From NCBI GenBank assembly GCA_030615605.1, contig JAUWYY010000002.1:124001-188000 (forward strand): DNA of 64,000 bases, written 5' to 3'. Both the position numbers and the translations under genes were made by a program. The stretch comes from a bacterium. Its GTDB lineage: Bacteria; Armatimonadota; Zipacnadia; Zipacnadales; Zipacnadaceae. The notes below the pieces were generated by a model, which was given only the letters and a program-made list of their open reading frames with translations, did no database searches and was not told the origin of the DNA. This document shows positions 24,866-33,174 of the stretch, one piece after another (position 1 is the stretch's first letter; every line of letters begins with the position of its first letter).

Positions 24866-25387
24866 CTACTTGCCACTGTCGGGGCGGAGGATCATGATCA
24901 TCTGGCGCCCCTCCATATGGGGCGGCGACTCAATCACTCCGACCTCTTCGCATCCGTCAATGAATTTTTGAAGCTGCCGACGTCCGAGATGCTTATGGCG
25001 CAGTTCCGGGCCGCGGAATATTACATTGAATTTGACGTGATAACCATGCTCCAGGAATTTCACAGCTCGCTTGAGCTTGAAATTGATATCGTGGGTTTCG
25101 GTGTTGGGGCGGACCCGAATAGTCTTCAGTCCGCCACTTTTGGACTTTTGAGCTGTTTTCCTGGCCTTCTCCTGCTCGTAGCGAAACTTGCCGTAGTCCA
25201 TTATGCGGCAGACCGGCGGATCAGCGCTAGGAGCTAGCTCAATGAGGTCCAGCTCTCGCCCTTGCGCCTCCGTCCGAGCCTGCTCGATGGGCATAACACC
25301 GATCTGCTCGCCCTCGGGATCAATCACGCGCACCTGTGGTGCCCGGATTCGTTCATTAACCCGATATTTTTTGCGACTTATGAGCAT
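24866..25387 (-). CDS. infC: Translation initiation factor IF-3
   Basis: About 173 residues, full length. RVNERIRAPQVRVID at the start and MDYGKFRYEQEK, then VKFNVIFRGPELRHKHLG in the C-terminal domain are classic. IF-3 binds the 30S subunit and rejects non-standard start codons. An ATG at 25387 directly abuts AGAGGTGA, which is too close for good initiation. Two codons later an ATA (25381-25379) sits at normal spacing, so the real start may be AUA, in keeping with the AUU start and autoregulation of infC in E. coli. First gene of the operon with L35 and L20. Confidence 0.95.
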   Translation of the reverse strand: MLISRKKYRVNERIRAPQVRVIDPEGEQIGVMPIEQARTEAQGRELDLIELAPSADPPVCRIMDYGKFRYEQEKARKTAQKSKSGGLKTIRVRPNTETHDINFKLKRAVKFLEHGYHVKFNVIFRGPELRHKHLGRRQLQKFIDGCEEVGVIESPPHMEGRQMIMILRPDSGK

Positions 25388-25452
25388 TCACCTCTGCTGT
25401 CAGCAGCCTTTTCGATTGAATAACCCCGCCAATCTCCTACCACACAAACGAA

Positions 25453-25481
25453 ATAATAACATTGTCTGGTACGGATGTCAA
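25453..25481 (-). promoter_or_regulatory. Promoter of the infC-rpmI-rplT operon
   Basis: Minus strand TTGACA (25481-25476), a 17-base spacer and TATTAT (25458-25453). Transcription starting near 25446 gives a leader of about 60 bases. A perfect TGACA-C-TGTCA palindrome lies 6 bases upstream of the -35 box. Confidence 0.75.
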
Positions 25482-25486
25482 GAGGG

Positions 25487-25497
25487 TGACACTGTCA
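25487..25497. promoter_or_regulatory. Palindrome next to the infC promoter, possible operator
   Basis: TGACACTGTCA is a perfect 11-base palindrome immediately upstream of the -35 box of infC. Its position suits an activator or repressor site, but half-sites this short also occur by chance. Confidence 0.25.
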
Positions 25498-25877
25498 ACG
25501 CCCCCCAACGCCTGCAGCACGCAACACTTCTGCCGGCGGTCCGGCAGAGATGGCTTTGCCAGGTGTATTATCGGTCGTTGGGGCAAGGTTCTTTACAGCC
25601 CAGTATCTGATTCTGCTGGCTTTTCCATCCGCCGCCACCGGCGCGTGACAGGATTTGTGAAATAATGTAGGATAAGTAGAGTAGAATGTGCGGTTTGCTG
25701 CTTGCTGGGCAAAGAACGGACGAAGTCTGTAAGGGTGAGCTATCAAGCCAGCGCGAGGAGGGGGTAAGCAAGTTATGAAGACCGCCAAACTCACTGCTAT
25801 ATTGCTGGTGACCGCCAGGCGACGCCGGTGGCGAGGCCCACAGCACACATCCTATAAACACAAAGAGTTGAGAGGCA
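25498..25877. other. Intergenic region upstream of infC and of the 25878 gene
   Basis: About 380 bases. Near its right end GAGGAGGGGG is followed by ATGAAGACCGCCAAACTC (from 25774), which reads like the first 12 codons of a signal peptide (MKTAKLTAILLVTA) and then turns into basic junk. This may be another severed gene start, but the evidence is thin. A TTGTGA...TAGAAT region around 25655-25690 is AT-rich and could hold the plus-strand promoter. Nothing else is seen. Confidence 0.3.
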
Positions 25878-26897
25878 GTGGCAGAACCCCTAGATCTGGA
25901 ATGGTTAGTAGACAAGCGCATTTGCTTGCTGAACACACACAACCCCGTAGAGTCTCGGCCCGTACAAGAGCGCCTGGAGGCATTCGGATTCTCCTTGGTG
26001 GTGACCGTACGCGACTATGACGGCACAAGCAGCTGGGGCTTACCTGATTCGACCCTGCGGCACTATCAGTGCTGCTTCTGCGACTACTGGCACCCCACGG
26101 CGAGGGATTTGCACGACTTGAACGAGTATTGCCTCTGCGAGCTGGCGCATGGAAGAGATGTTCCCATATGGATCGAGCACGCTCGAGTGCGCCGGGGCGT
26201 CGCCAGTTCGATACGTAGCTTCTTTGAGCCCGGAATCGCAGACCTCGACAGCTTCATCAAGGCGTCTCTGGCCTCACAACGTGACCGAGCGCTTGCACTG
26301 CCCCCTGTGGAGAAACTGACCAGGTGCCAGGCCTGCCTTGACAGGGGCTGCATGACCGACTTAGCATGTCACGCAACGTCTGTTGAGACCGCGGCGACGA
26401 TATTGGCGTCCGGACGGATCCTGTCTGCCTGTAGAGCTAGACAACTCCCGGGCGAGGTACTGGCCAGGGAACCACGAAACGCCGCAGGAGACCCGCCTGA
26501 TTATTTCAACTATGTCATGTTTGGGGCGGGCAACTGCCCCGGTCTGGACAAACTCATTTACGAGCGCGTTATCGGGCACCCGCCCTCCTGGGAAGAATTC
26601 GAGGAAAACTTCCAGCCTGCCGTCAAATTCTTCTTTCGCACCTTGGACCTCGTTATGCATCCGGATTTTTGCAGCGACGGACACCACCAGGCGAAGATCC
26701 GTGATGAGCTGTTATTGGAACCACTCCTTGCATTTGCCATCATTCCAGAGGGATTGCCGGGGTCCACTGACTTGATGGGTTTGGCTAAGGAGCAAGCGTT
26801 CGCAGCAAAGATCGTTTCTCGCGATTTCTCCGGATACGGCGTAAAAGAGTGGGCCCGCATGGCCTATTGCGAGGCAAAGCAATCCGTGGACAATTGA
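25878..26897 (+). CDS. Uncharacterised protein with a possible ADP-ribosyltransferase-like core
   Basis: About 339 residues, probable GTG start with only a weak AGAGG site. Residues 145-165 are Cys-rich (RCQACLDRGCMTDLACHATS). The next block, HATSVETAATILASGRILSA, has the look of the His-containing strand-helix that opens many ADP-ribosyltransferase folds, followed by EPRNAAGDPPDYFNYVMFG and FFFRTLDLVMHPDF. I recall a conserved family with this block in bacteria, often mislabelled as a phosphate-transport ATPase; no such motif (Walker A) is present. No signal peptide or helices. The neighbours give no clue. Confidence 0.7.
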   Translation: MAEPLDLEWLVDKRICLLNTHNPVESRPVQERLEAFGFSLVVTVRDYDGTSSWGLPDSTLRHYQCCFCDYWHPTARDLHDLNEYCLCELAHGRDVPIWIEHARVRRGVASSIRSFFEPGIADLDSFIKASLASQRDRALALPPVEKLTRCQACLDRGCMTDLACHATSVETAATILASGRILSACRARQLPGEVLAREPRNAAGDPPDYFNYVMFGAGNCPGLDKLIYERVIGHPPSWEEFEENFQPAVKFFFRTLDLVMHPDFCSDGHHQAKIRDELLLEPLLAFAIIPEGLPGSTDLMGLAKEQAFAAKIVSRDFSGYGVKEWARMAYCEAKQSVDN

Positions 26898-26941
26898 GTT
26901 AACCTAAGGTTCTGCATTGGCAGCGCCGCGCGGGCAAGCAC

Positions 26942-28555
26942 TCACAGAGCCGCCGCATGGCGGCCCGCGTTCGGATCGCCCGCCGCGTAGATCTCGCCGG
27001 TATCCTGGTCGAGGCAGATCATAACGGGACTGGCAATGGGCTCGCAGGTGGTCGAAAGATCGTGGCCGCGACTCTCCAGCTCACCACGGACCCCACTGGG
27101 AACGTCACAGTTGACCCGTAAGCTGCCCGGCGCCTTAAAAGCACGATCCCGGTCCGGATCAGAATCAAACGAGTCTTCCATATGATCGGTGTTAAAGCGC
27201 GGCTGGGTCACTGCCTCCGCAGGCATCATGCCAAACTCGATGTGATTAAGCAGTACGTTCAGAGTGGTCTGGTCCTGGAGGTCACCGCCGGCCACACTGA
27301 TGGCCACAGCCGGTTTGCCCTCTCTGGTGACCAGGGTGGGCGTCAGGGTGATGCGGGGGCGCTTGCCCGGTTGGATGCAGTTGGGGTGCCCCGCGGTGGT
27401 GTTCAAGCATCTGAGCCGATTGCCCTGCACGACTCCGGTCCGGGGGTCGGGCTGATTTGGGGCGAGGTTGCAGCTGGGCGTGGCTGCCACTACGTTCCCC
27501 CAGCGATCGGCGACCACACAGGTGGTTGTGTCGGAGGTCGAGGTCCCCACCGGATTCTTGTCGGGCGGGGGCATATATGCAAGCGCGTTCATATCGTAGG
27601 GGTCACAGGGACGGCGTTCCAACGATGCCCGGCCCATATCCAGCAGTGTGCGGCGGATGTTGGTATATTCGTCCGAAAGAAGCTGGGCCAGCGGAACGCT
27701 GGCAAAGTCCGGGTCTCCGTAGTACCTGTCACGGTCGGCATACGCCAGCTTCATCGCCTCAGTCAGCAGGTGGATATAGTCCGGCGAAAGGTGTCCCATC
27801 TGTGATAGATCGTAGCCCTCGGCAAGTCGCAGGACCTGACAGAGCACGGGCCCCTGGGTCCAGGTGTTGCACTTGTGCACGACATAGCCCCGATAGCTAA
27901 CTGATACCGGGTCCTCGACAGTGGTCGCGTGATGCTCCAGGTCACGCTTGCGCAAAAACGAACCGACGTTCTGGTACCAGACTACCAGGTCATCGGCTAT
28001 ATCGCCCTTATAGAAGCGGTCGCGGGCCGCTCGCAATTTCTCCTCGCGGCTGCCAGGTGTCTGCTGCTCGCGCTGGGTCATCTTGCGCAGCGTCACCGCC
28101 AGTTTAGGATGCCACCAATCTTCGCCGGCATCCAGCAGAGCCAGCGCTGGCGCCACCACCTCCGCAAAACTCTTGGTCCCGTATAGCTCCAGGACTGTTA
28201 GACACAAGTGGACAGTACCCGGCGTGGGCATGGCTCTATAGCTGCCTTCATCGGGGATCCCGTTGGCATAGTACCAGTCAATAGCACCCTGATCCAGCGG
28301 CGCGCGCCCCATGCCGCAGAGCACTTTTACCTCCTGGCGGCTGGCGTCGTAGATGATTAGGGGAATCTCTCCGCCTATCGCACACGAGCCATAATCTGTT
28401 ACCGTCAGGGCAAATATCGTCGCCGCCGCCGCATCAGCGGCGTTACCGCCCTGCTCGAGCAGGTGGAAGCCTGCCGCGACCGCTGCGCTTCCTCCGGCAG
28501 CTACTGCGCCTGCTTGGCCTGATGCTTGCCAGCCTATCACGTTGTCTTTCATCAA
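26942..28555 (-). CDS. Gamma-glutamyltransferase-family Ntn hydrolase
   Basis: 537 residues without a signal peptide, so cytoplasmic. The blocks GGSAAVAAGFHLLEQGGNAADAAAA, CAIGGEIP (substrate glycine loop), DTTTCVVADRWGN and AGGDLQDQTTLNVLL follow the GGT order. Thr343 is the predicted nucleophile and autocleavage point; the residue two after it is Thr instead of the usual His (DTTH). Classical GGTs are exported, so this is more likely a cytosolic amidohydrolase of the same superfamily acting on gamma-glutamyl or oxamate-like substrates. It stands alone, with a degraded region upstream. Confidence 0.88.
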   Translation of the reverse strand: MMKDNVIGWQASGQAGAVAAGGSAAVAAGFHLLEQGGNAADAAAATIFALTVTDYGSCAIGGEIPLIIYDASRQEVKVLCGMGRAPLDQGAIDWYYANGIPDEGSYRAMPTPGTVHLCLTVLELYGTKSFAEVVAPALALLDAGEDWWHPKLAVTLRKMTQREQQTPGSREEKLRAARDRFYKGDIADDLVVWYQNVGSFLRKRDLEHHATTVEDPVSVSYRGYVVHKCNTWTQGPVLCQVLRLAEGYDLSQMGHLSPDYIHLLTEAMKLAYADRDRYYGDPDFASVPLAQLLSDEYTNIRRTLLDMGRASLERRPCDPYDMNALAYMPPPDKNPVGTSTSDTTTCVVADRWGNVVAATPSCNLAPNQPDPRTGVVQGNRLRCLNTTAGHPNCIQPGKRPRITLTPTLVTREGKPAVAISVAGGDLQDQTTLNVLLNHIEFGMMPAEAVTQPRFNTDHMEDSFDSDPDRDRAFKAPGSLRVNCDVPSGVRGELESRGHDLSTTCEPIASPVMICLDQDTGEIYAAGDPNAGRHAAAL

Positions 28556-28714
28556 AATCTCCTGACTATGCGAAGACCGGATGCCTCTGTGCTCGGTTCG
28601 CTGACGATGAGTCGTTCTTGTGCAGGGGTGCTGGGCCAGCTTGCGTACAACCGAGTAGTAGCAGTTTCCGACTATCGGTTATTTCGCCGCCTTAGAAATA
28701 CATGTTATCCGCTA

Positions 28715-28954
28715 TCATATACTGGAACTCAGGCTCACCAAGGTCCCCAGGGTGTCGTCCGCCGAGGCAATCAACTGGGTTCGAATTGAGTCCGCAATGG
28801 GGAGCCAGATGCCAAAGCCGCCTGTTTCCCTCCGCGAAGAGGCCTGTTCTTCGTGATAGGCGGCGCTCTGGACTACAAATATGTCACCGGCTTTTCCGTC
28901 GTATTTGTGCTCAATCGATTCTGCTTCGACGAAGAACTCACCATCTAACCCTCG
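28715..28954 (-). pseudogene. 5'-truncated cupin-domain gene
   Basis: An 80-codon frame without any start codon near its beginning. It reads DGEFFVEAESIEHKYDGKAG, then GDIFVVQSAAYHEEQASSR: a cupin half-barrel of the type found in AraC-like regulators and small sensors. The frame opens within the last codons of the AOR gene, on the same strand, so the missing 5' part was replaced by the AOR end. This may be the remnant of a regulator or cupin enzyme cut by a deletion. Confidence 0.5.
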
Positions 28955-30825
28955 CTACATATCTCCTCCGCCACAAAATCCAAACCTACTCTAAGCAAAG
29001 TCTCTTTTGTGGGCCGCCCGGTGTCCTGGTCCCAGCCCATTGCGGCTATATACTCCCTCACCTGGGTTTGGTTGTCCACTGTGACAGTTTTTGTCGGTCC
29101 CACCTTCAAAGGAGGGCTGCCCAGAAGGCGCCCGGGCATCTTGAAGCTGAGGTTATCCAAACCCTCCCGGACATTGAAGGCCACACGCAGATTGGCAATG
29201 CGCTCACCAATCGCCACCATATCTTCGGTAGTGAACTCAGTGCCGGTGGCTGCAGTCATGAACTCTGCTAGCGATGACGCCGGGCAGACCGTCATGCCAA
29301 ACAAACAGACTCCTGCTGCGTTTATTGAATGGCCGAAGCAAGCCATCCGCTTGGAAATCTCGGCCTTGCCAGTGTATGTGTACTTGTCAGTAATGCGCTG
29401 ATCAAGCAAGCCTGGCGGCGGGAACTCAGCCTCATCCATCCATCCGCCGTACTGGGTGTGCCGGCCAGGTGTGGCATCCATCAGATAACTGGCACCAAGG
29501 CTCGGGAAACATCTGGGATCATGCATGGGGACTTCCTCGCCCTGGACATGCATAGCGAACTCTTCAGTCCCCTTCCCTATCTTTTCCGCGGCGGCTTTCA
29601 CTCCCATTCCCAATACTTCTCCGCCAAAGCCCTCTCCCTTAGCGATTTGCTCGGTGAGTTTGACCACAGCGCTGGTATTGCCCCACGCCAGGTCCAAGCC
29701 TCCTGTGTCTTCCTTTGTTATCAGCCCCTTCTCATAACACTCCATTGCATAGGCTATGGTGCAGCCAGTGCTAATGGTGTCCATACCGGCGCGGTTGCAA
29801 ATCTCATTCATCTTGATTATGGACTCAATGTCATCATTAAGACACATGGAGCCAAAGGCTGCCAGAGTCTCGTACTCGGGCTTGTGGTTTTCAGAAGCGT
29901 AGGGGCCCGATTCGACCTTGGTATGACCGCCACAGCGGATAGGGCAATTCCAGCAGCCATACCTCCTGACCCGATAAGCAATCACGGCGTCATCGCTAAT
30001 CTTAGCAGCATTAGGGAAGTCCCTCTGAGTGCCCGCCCAGTTCTTTATGCCGGCGTCTCCCCGTTGCACACAGGCGGCGGTGATGCCAGCGGTGCCGTAT
30101 GTGGTATAATTCACGTAACCTGCATGATCTTCGTTGAAATGTTCGGCAATAATCCGGCGCCGTATCTCTTTCATTCGGGCCGCGTCCGCTACCTCGATGT
30201 CCATGGTAGGGACAGCTACCACGGCCTTCAAGCGCTTTGAACCCATGAGAGCGCCCAACCCAGAGCGTCCCGCGGCACGGCCCTTGGCGTTCATGATGCA
30301 GGCTAGCAGGGAGGCTCTCTCACCGACCGGGCCGAGGCAAGCCACCTTCGCGTCGGTGCCATAACGCTCCTGGAGTGCGTCCTCGGTCTCGTTGCTGTCC
30401 AGACCCCATAGGTCACCCGCATCGTGCAAAGCCACTTTGCCATCAGCAATTTCGGCATACATAGGTTTCTGGGTAATACCTTCAAAGAAGATGCCATCCA
30501 GCCCTGCTCTCTTTAGAGCGGGTCCGAAGTCACCACCACAATTGGAGTCCCCCCATGTCATCGTCTTGGGTGACTTACCGACGACAGCAAATCTGCTGCC
30601 GGTAATGGCATCCGTGCCGGTAAGCGGCCCTGTCAAGAGGCCCAGCATGTTGTCAGGTCCCCAGGGGTCTACATTTGCTTTCTGGCGGGTGAATAGTATG
30701 TAAGCCCCCAGACCGTAACCACCCAGATAATTCAGATAAGGTTCGTCTGGCACCTCTTCCACTTGCACGGTACCGGTACTCAAGTCAACGAAGGCCAATT
30801 TGTGCATTACCGCCTGAACAGCCAT
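28945..30825 (-). CDS. Aldehyde:ferredoxin oxidoreductase (tungstopterin)
   Basis: About 626 residues from the ATG at 30825, with AAGGAGGA 8 bases upstream. The N-terminal domain carries VDLSTGTVQVEEVPDEPYLN, GGYGLGAYILF and the cofactor block TGSRFAVVGKSP, followed by the CWNCPIRCGGHT Cys cluster (about residues 289-296). The C-terminal Cys is in ACFGHSINAAGVCLFG. These bind bis-tungstopterin and one 4Fe-4S cluster. AORs oxidise aldehydes to acids or run in reverse with reduced ferredoxin under anaerobic conditions. It follows the UroD-like gene by 34 bases and shares its promoter. Confidence 0.92.
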   Translation of the reverse strand: MAVQAVMHKLAFVDLSTGTVQVEEVPDEPYLNYLGGYGLGAYILFTRQKANVDPWGPDNMLGLLTGPLTGTDAITGSRFAVVGKSPKTMTWGDSNCGGDFGPALKRAGLDGIFFEGITQKPMYAEIADGKVALHDAGDLWGLDSNETEDALQERYGTDAKVACLGPVGERASLLACIMNAKGRAAGRSGLGALMGSKRLKAVVAVPTMDIEVADAARMKEIRRRIIAEHFNEDHAGYVNYTTYGTAGITAACVQRGDAGIKNWAGTQRDFPNAAKISDDAVIAYRVRRYGCWNCPIRCGGHTKVESGPYASENHKPEYETLAAFGSMCLNDDIESIIKMNEICNRAGMDTISTGCTIAYAMECYEKGLITKEDTGGLDLAWGNTSAVVKLTEQIAKGEGFGGEVLGMGVKAAAEKIGKGTEEFAMHVQGEEVPMHDPRCFPSLGASYLMDATPGRHTQYGGWMDEAEFPPPGLLDQRITDKYTYTGKAEISKRMACFGHSINAAGVCLFGMTVCPASSLAEFMTAATGTEFTTEDMVAIGERIANLRVAFNVREGLDNLSFKMPGRLLGSPPLKVGPTKTVTVDNQTQVREYIAAMGWDQDTGRPTKETLLRVGLDFVAEEICSEG

Positions 30826-30859
30826 CTTTTTAGTCCTCCTTCTGCCTAGCATTTGGCGC

Positions 30860-31996
30860 TCAGTAGCTACCATACTGCCTGACCAGGTCCAAGACACGCT
30901 CATACTGCGAGAAACTCACGTTATTGGGAACCGAGTGATCGGAGTGATAGATATAGCCTCCGCCTTGCTTGGCGATGGGAATATTGGTCGCTATCTCCTC
31001 TTCAATCACGGCCGGATCTGAATCTGCCATCGCCCGTACGTCAATTCCCCCCATAAAGGCCAGCTTATCGCCGAATTCTCTCTTCAACTCCACCAGATCC
31101 ATTCCCGCCTTCTGCTCGAGTGGCTGCAAGCAATCCAGGCCGTCCTCGATGAATCTGGGGATAAGCTCTTTGACGCAGCCGCAACTGTGCAGAATCACCG
31201 GCAGACCCTCGCCGTGGAAGTGATCAACCAGCCGCTGGAAGGTAGGGCGCAACTGCTCGTCATAGTGACGAGGAGAAAACAGCAAACCGTTGCGATAACC
31301 CAGATCGCAGAAGATAAAGGCGCCATCGAACTGGAAGCCCCCCTCTTTCATTATCTCATACATTTGAATAAGCAAAGTCGCCTGGGTCTCGTACATATCC
31401 ACGACCCACTCCGGCTCGGTAGCGATTGCCATTAGCAGTTGCTCAGAGGCCACATACGATTGAATTGTGCCGTAACCGAATGGAGCTGAGTACATAGTAA
31501 ACCGGCCCTGGTCGTGAGCCTGTTGCCACCCCGGTAGACCCAGACGGCGGTCGGTGCGGCCCGTCTCCAGCGTTGAGTCATCCCCGCGGTGGTCTTCGGC
31601 GCTGCCAGCTAGCCAGGCACCCTCCCAATCAACCCGGTTGCGGTCAGGGGTCAGCCGCTGCTTGATTTCTTCCCAGTCTGCCCGCGTCTTGCAGGGGTAG
31701 TCAATGATCTCCGGGGTAGACGAATAATCTTTGTGGTCGCGGCGCAGCCCCCCTTCGGGAGTAGTCCTGACGATATACTCCTCATTCTCCTCAACTATCT
31801 CGATGGGAAATCTAGGAGTAATATCAGCACCAAAGCGGACTATCTCGTAGTCGAAGTATTCTGCGGGATTTACCTCTGCCAGCAAGCCTTCTTGGTGCCA
31901 TCGCTCGATGGCTGAAGCCCAGGGGCTGTCATAAATCGGTATGCGGTCGGCTTCCTCGAGTTTAAGTGCAGCCAACACTCGTTCGCGCGAGGTCAT
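30860..31996 (-). CDS. Uroporphyrinogen decarboxylase-family methyltransferase-like protein
   Basis: About 378 residues from the ATG at 31996 (AGGAAG upstream). MTSRERVLAALKLEEADRIP is the usual start of the non-haem UroD branch. VILHSCGCVKELIPRFIEDG holds His and Cys ligands that bind zinc in MtaA/CmuA-type enzymes, and DCLQPLEQKAGMDLVELKRE and LAFMGGIDVR complete the barrel. Such proteins transfer methyl groups between cobalamin proteins and thiols or unknown carriers. Haem synthesis is unlikely because the UroD N-terminal RQAGR motif is absent. It is first in an operon with the AOR. Confidence 0.88.
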   Translation of the reverse strand: MTSRERVLAALKLEEADRIPIYDSPWASAIERWHQEGLLAEVNPAEYFDYEIVRFGADITPRFPIEIVEENEEYIVRTTPEGGLRRDHKDYSSTPEIIDYPCKTRADWEEIKQRLTPDRNRVDWEGAWLAGSAEDHRGDDSTLETGRTDRRLGLPGWQQAHDQGRFTMYSAPFGYGTIQSYVASEQLLMAIATEPEWVVDMYETQATLLIQMYEIMKEGGFQFDGAFIFCDLGYRNGLLFSPRHYDEQLRPTFQRLVDHFHGEGLPVILHSCGCVKELIPRFIEDGLDCLQPLEQKAGMDLVELKREFGDKLAFMGGIDVRAMADSDPAVIEEEIATNIPIAKQGGGYIYHSDHSVPNNVSFSQYERVLDLVRQYGSY

Positions 31997-32078
31997 CTCG
32001 TAATCTTCCTGTCCGCGTGGAGCATTAACCGGCTTTGCCAATAAGTCAAGCCTGAGCAGACCATCCCAACTATACTAC

Positions 32079-32107
32079 ACCATACTCCATCCCTCTACTC
32101 CCGTCAA
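32079..32107 (-). promoter_or_regulatory. Promoter of the UroD-like/AOR operon
   Basis: Minus strand TTGACG (32107-32102), a 17-base spacer and TATGGT (32084-32079), giving a leader of about 75 bases before the ATG at 31996. Confidence 0.55.
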
Positions 32108-32342
32108 GCCGACGGTGGCAAGCCACTGTGCTCCATGCTCCATGCCGTGCTTCCCCGCTTCAGGTGGGCCGAGGTTTTCTGACTGCTGACCACTCCGCAG
32201 AGAGAGGAGGTTGTCTCGTGCGCAAAGAATATTGTCACCGATAGTAACCTGTTTGTTGGCTGAAGAGTAACTGGGGACTTGATGTGTGTGTGAAACCAGG
32301 TCTCGGGGGAAGAGATTCGCTGATGCACCAGCCCCATCGTAG

Positions 32343-33137
32343 CAGCAGCGAGAAAGGAATTACTCGGGGAGTAGCCGCGCGGCCCGGCGTAGCCATCGTG
32401 ACGGCGACACCGCGGACAAATTTGTGGCAGCTATGGACGGCAGTGCGACCTTGTGGTATCCTCACCATGAGGAATGGGATTTGTTCAGCCATATCCAGGA
32501 AGAGTATGTCGAGGTGTGCGCGGGATGGTATGACTACATGCAAACTACCGATGTCACTCAGCACCACCTGGCAGCCGGCCATCGGTTTGGCTTAACCGGA
32601 GCCAGTGACAACCACCGCATCTGCCCGGGCATGGGGGGCGCACTGACCGGCCTGTATGTCCAGCAGCGCAGCCGAGAGGGGGTAGTTGCAGCGTTGAAAG
32701 CCCGCCGCTGCTACGCCACCACCGGCACGCGGCTGCTGATGGACTTCCGCATCAATGGCCATCTTATGGGCAGTTGCCTGGAGAGCATCGGAGAGCCGCG
32801 CCTACAACTTAGTCTCAGCGGCCAGAGGCAGATCGAGCTGGTCACGGTACTGCACGATGAAGAGGTTATCGCGCAACTGGCGCCCGGTACCCGAAGCTGG
32901 CAGTGGAACTGCACTGACGCGGAGGCCGAACCTGGCTGGCACTTTTACCGGGTGGAGGTTAAGGAGCGCGGGGAGACGAAGCAATACCCTCATAACATCG
33001 CCCAGGCGGCTGGCTTCCGCGCCTACAGTAGCCCCATCTGGGTGAGAGAATCCAGGAATGACAATGCCACAGTTGGAGACGTGAATACAAACCGACAAGA
33101 ACGCACCGGAGACCTGTTCGGCAGGTTGAGACTGTAA
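32343..33137 (+). pseudogene. 5'-truncated PHP-type metallohydrolase (CehA/McbA, DUF3604-like)
   Basis: The frame is open from 32343; the first plausible start is a GTG at 32424 with no ribosome site. It encodes GLTGASDNHRICPGMGG, REGVVAALKARRCYATTG and TRLLMDFRINGHLMG, the C-terminal half of a secreted PHP metallohydrolase including the late SDNH metal motif. The N-terminal half with the first HxD-type ligands is missing, so it is not expected to be active. The 230 bases upstream hold nothing recognisable. A very short C-terminal protein might still be made. Confidence 0.6.
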
Positions 33138-33174
33138 GCGGAAAGATGACATACAACACTGGGAGGTGACGCAG

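Noticed and set aside
25568-25942. Minus-strand frame of 124 codons upstream of infC
   Set aside because: Low-complexity Ser/Pro translation without a ribosome site or family resemblance.
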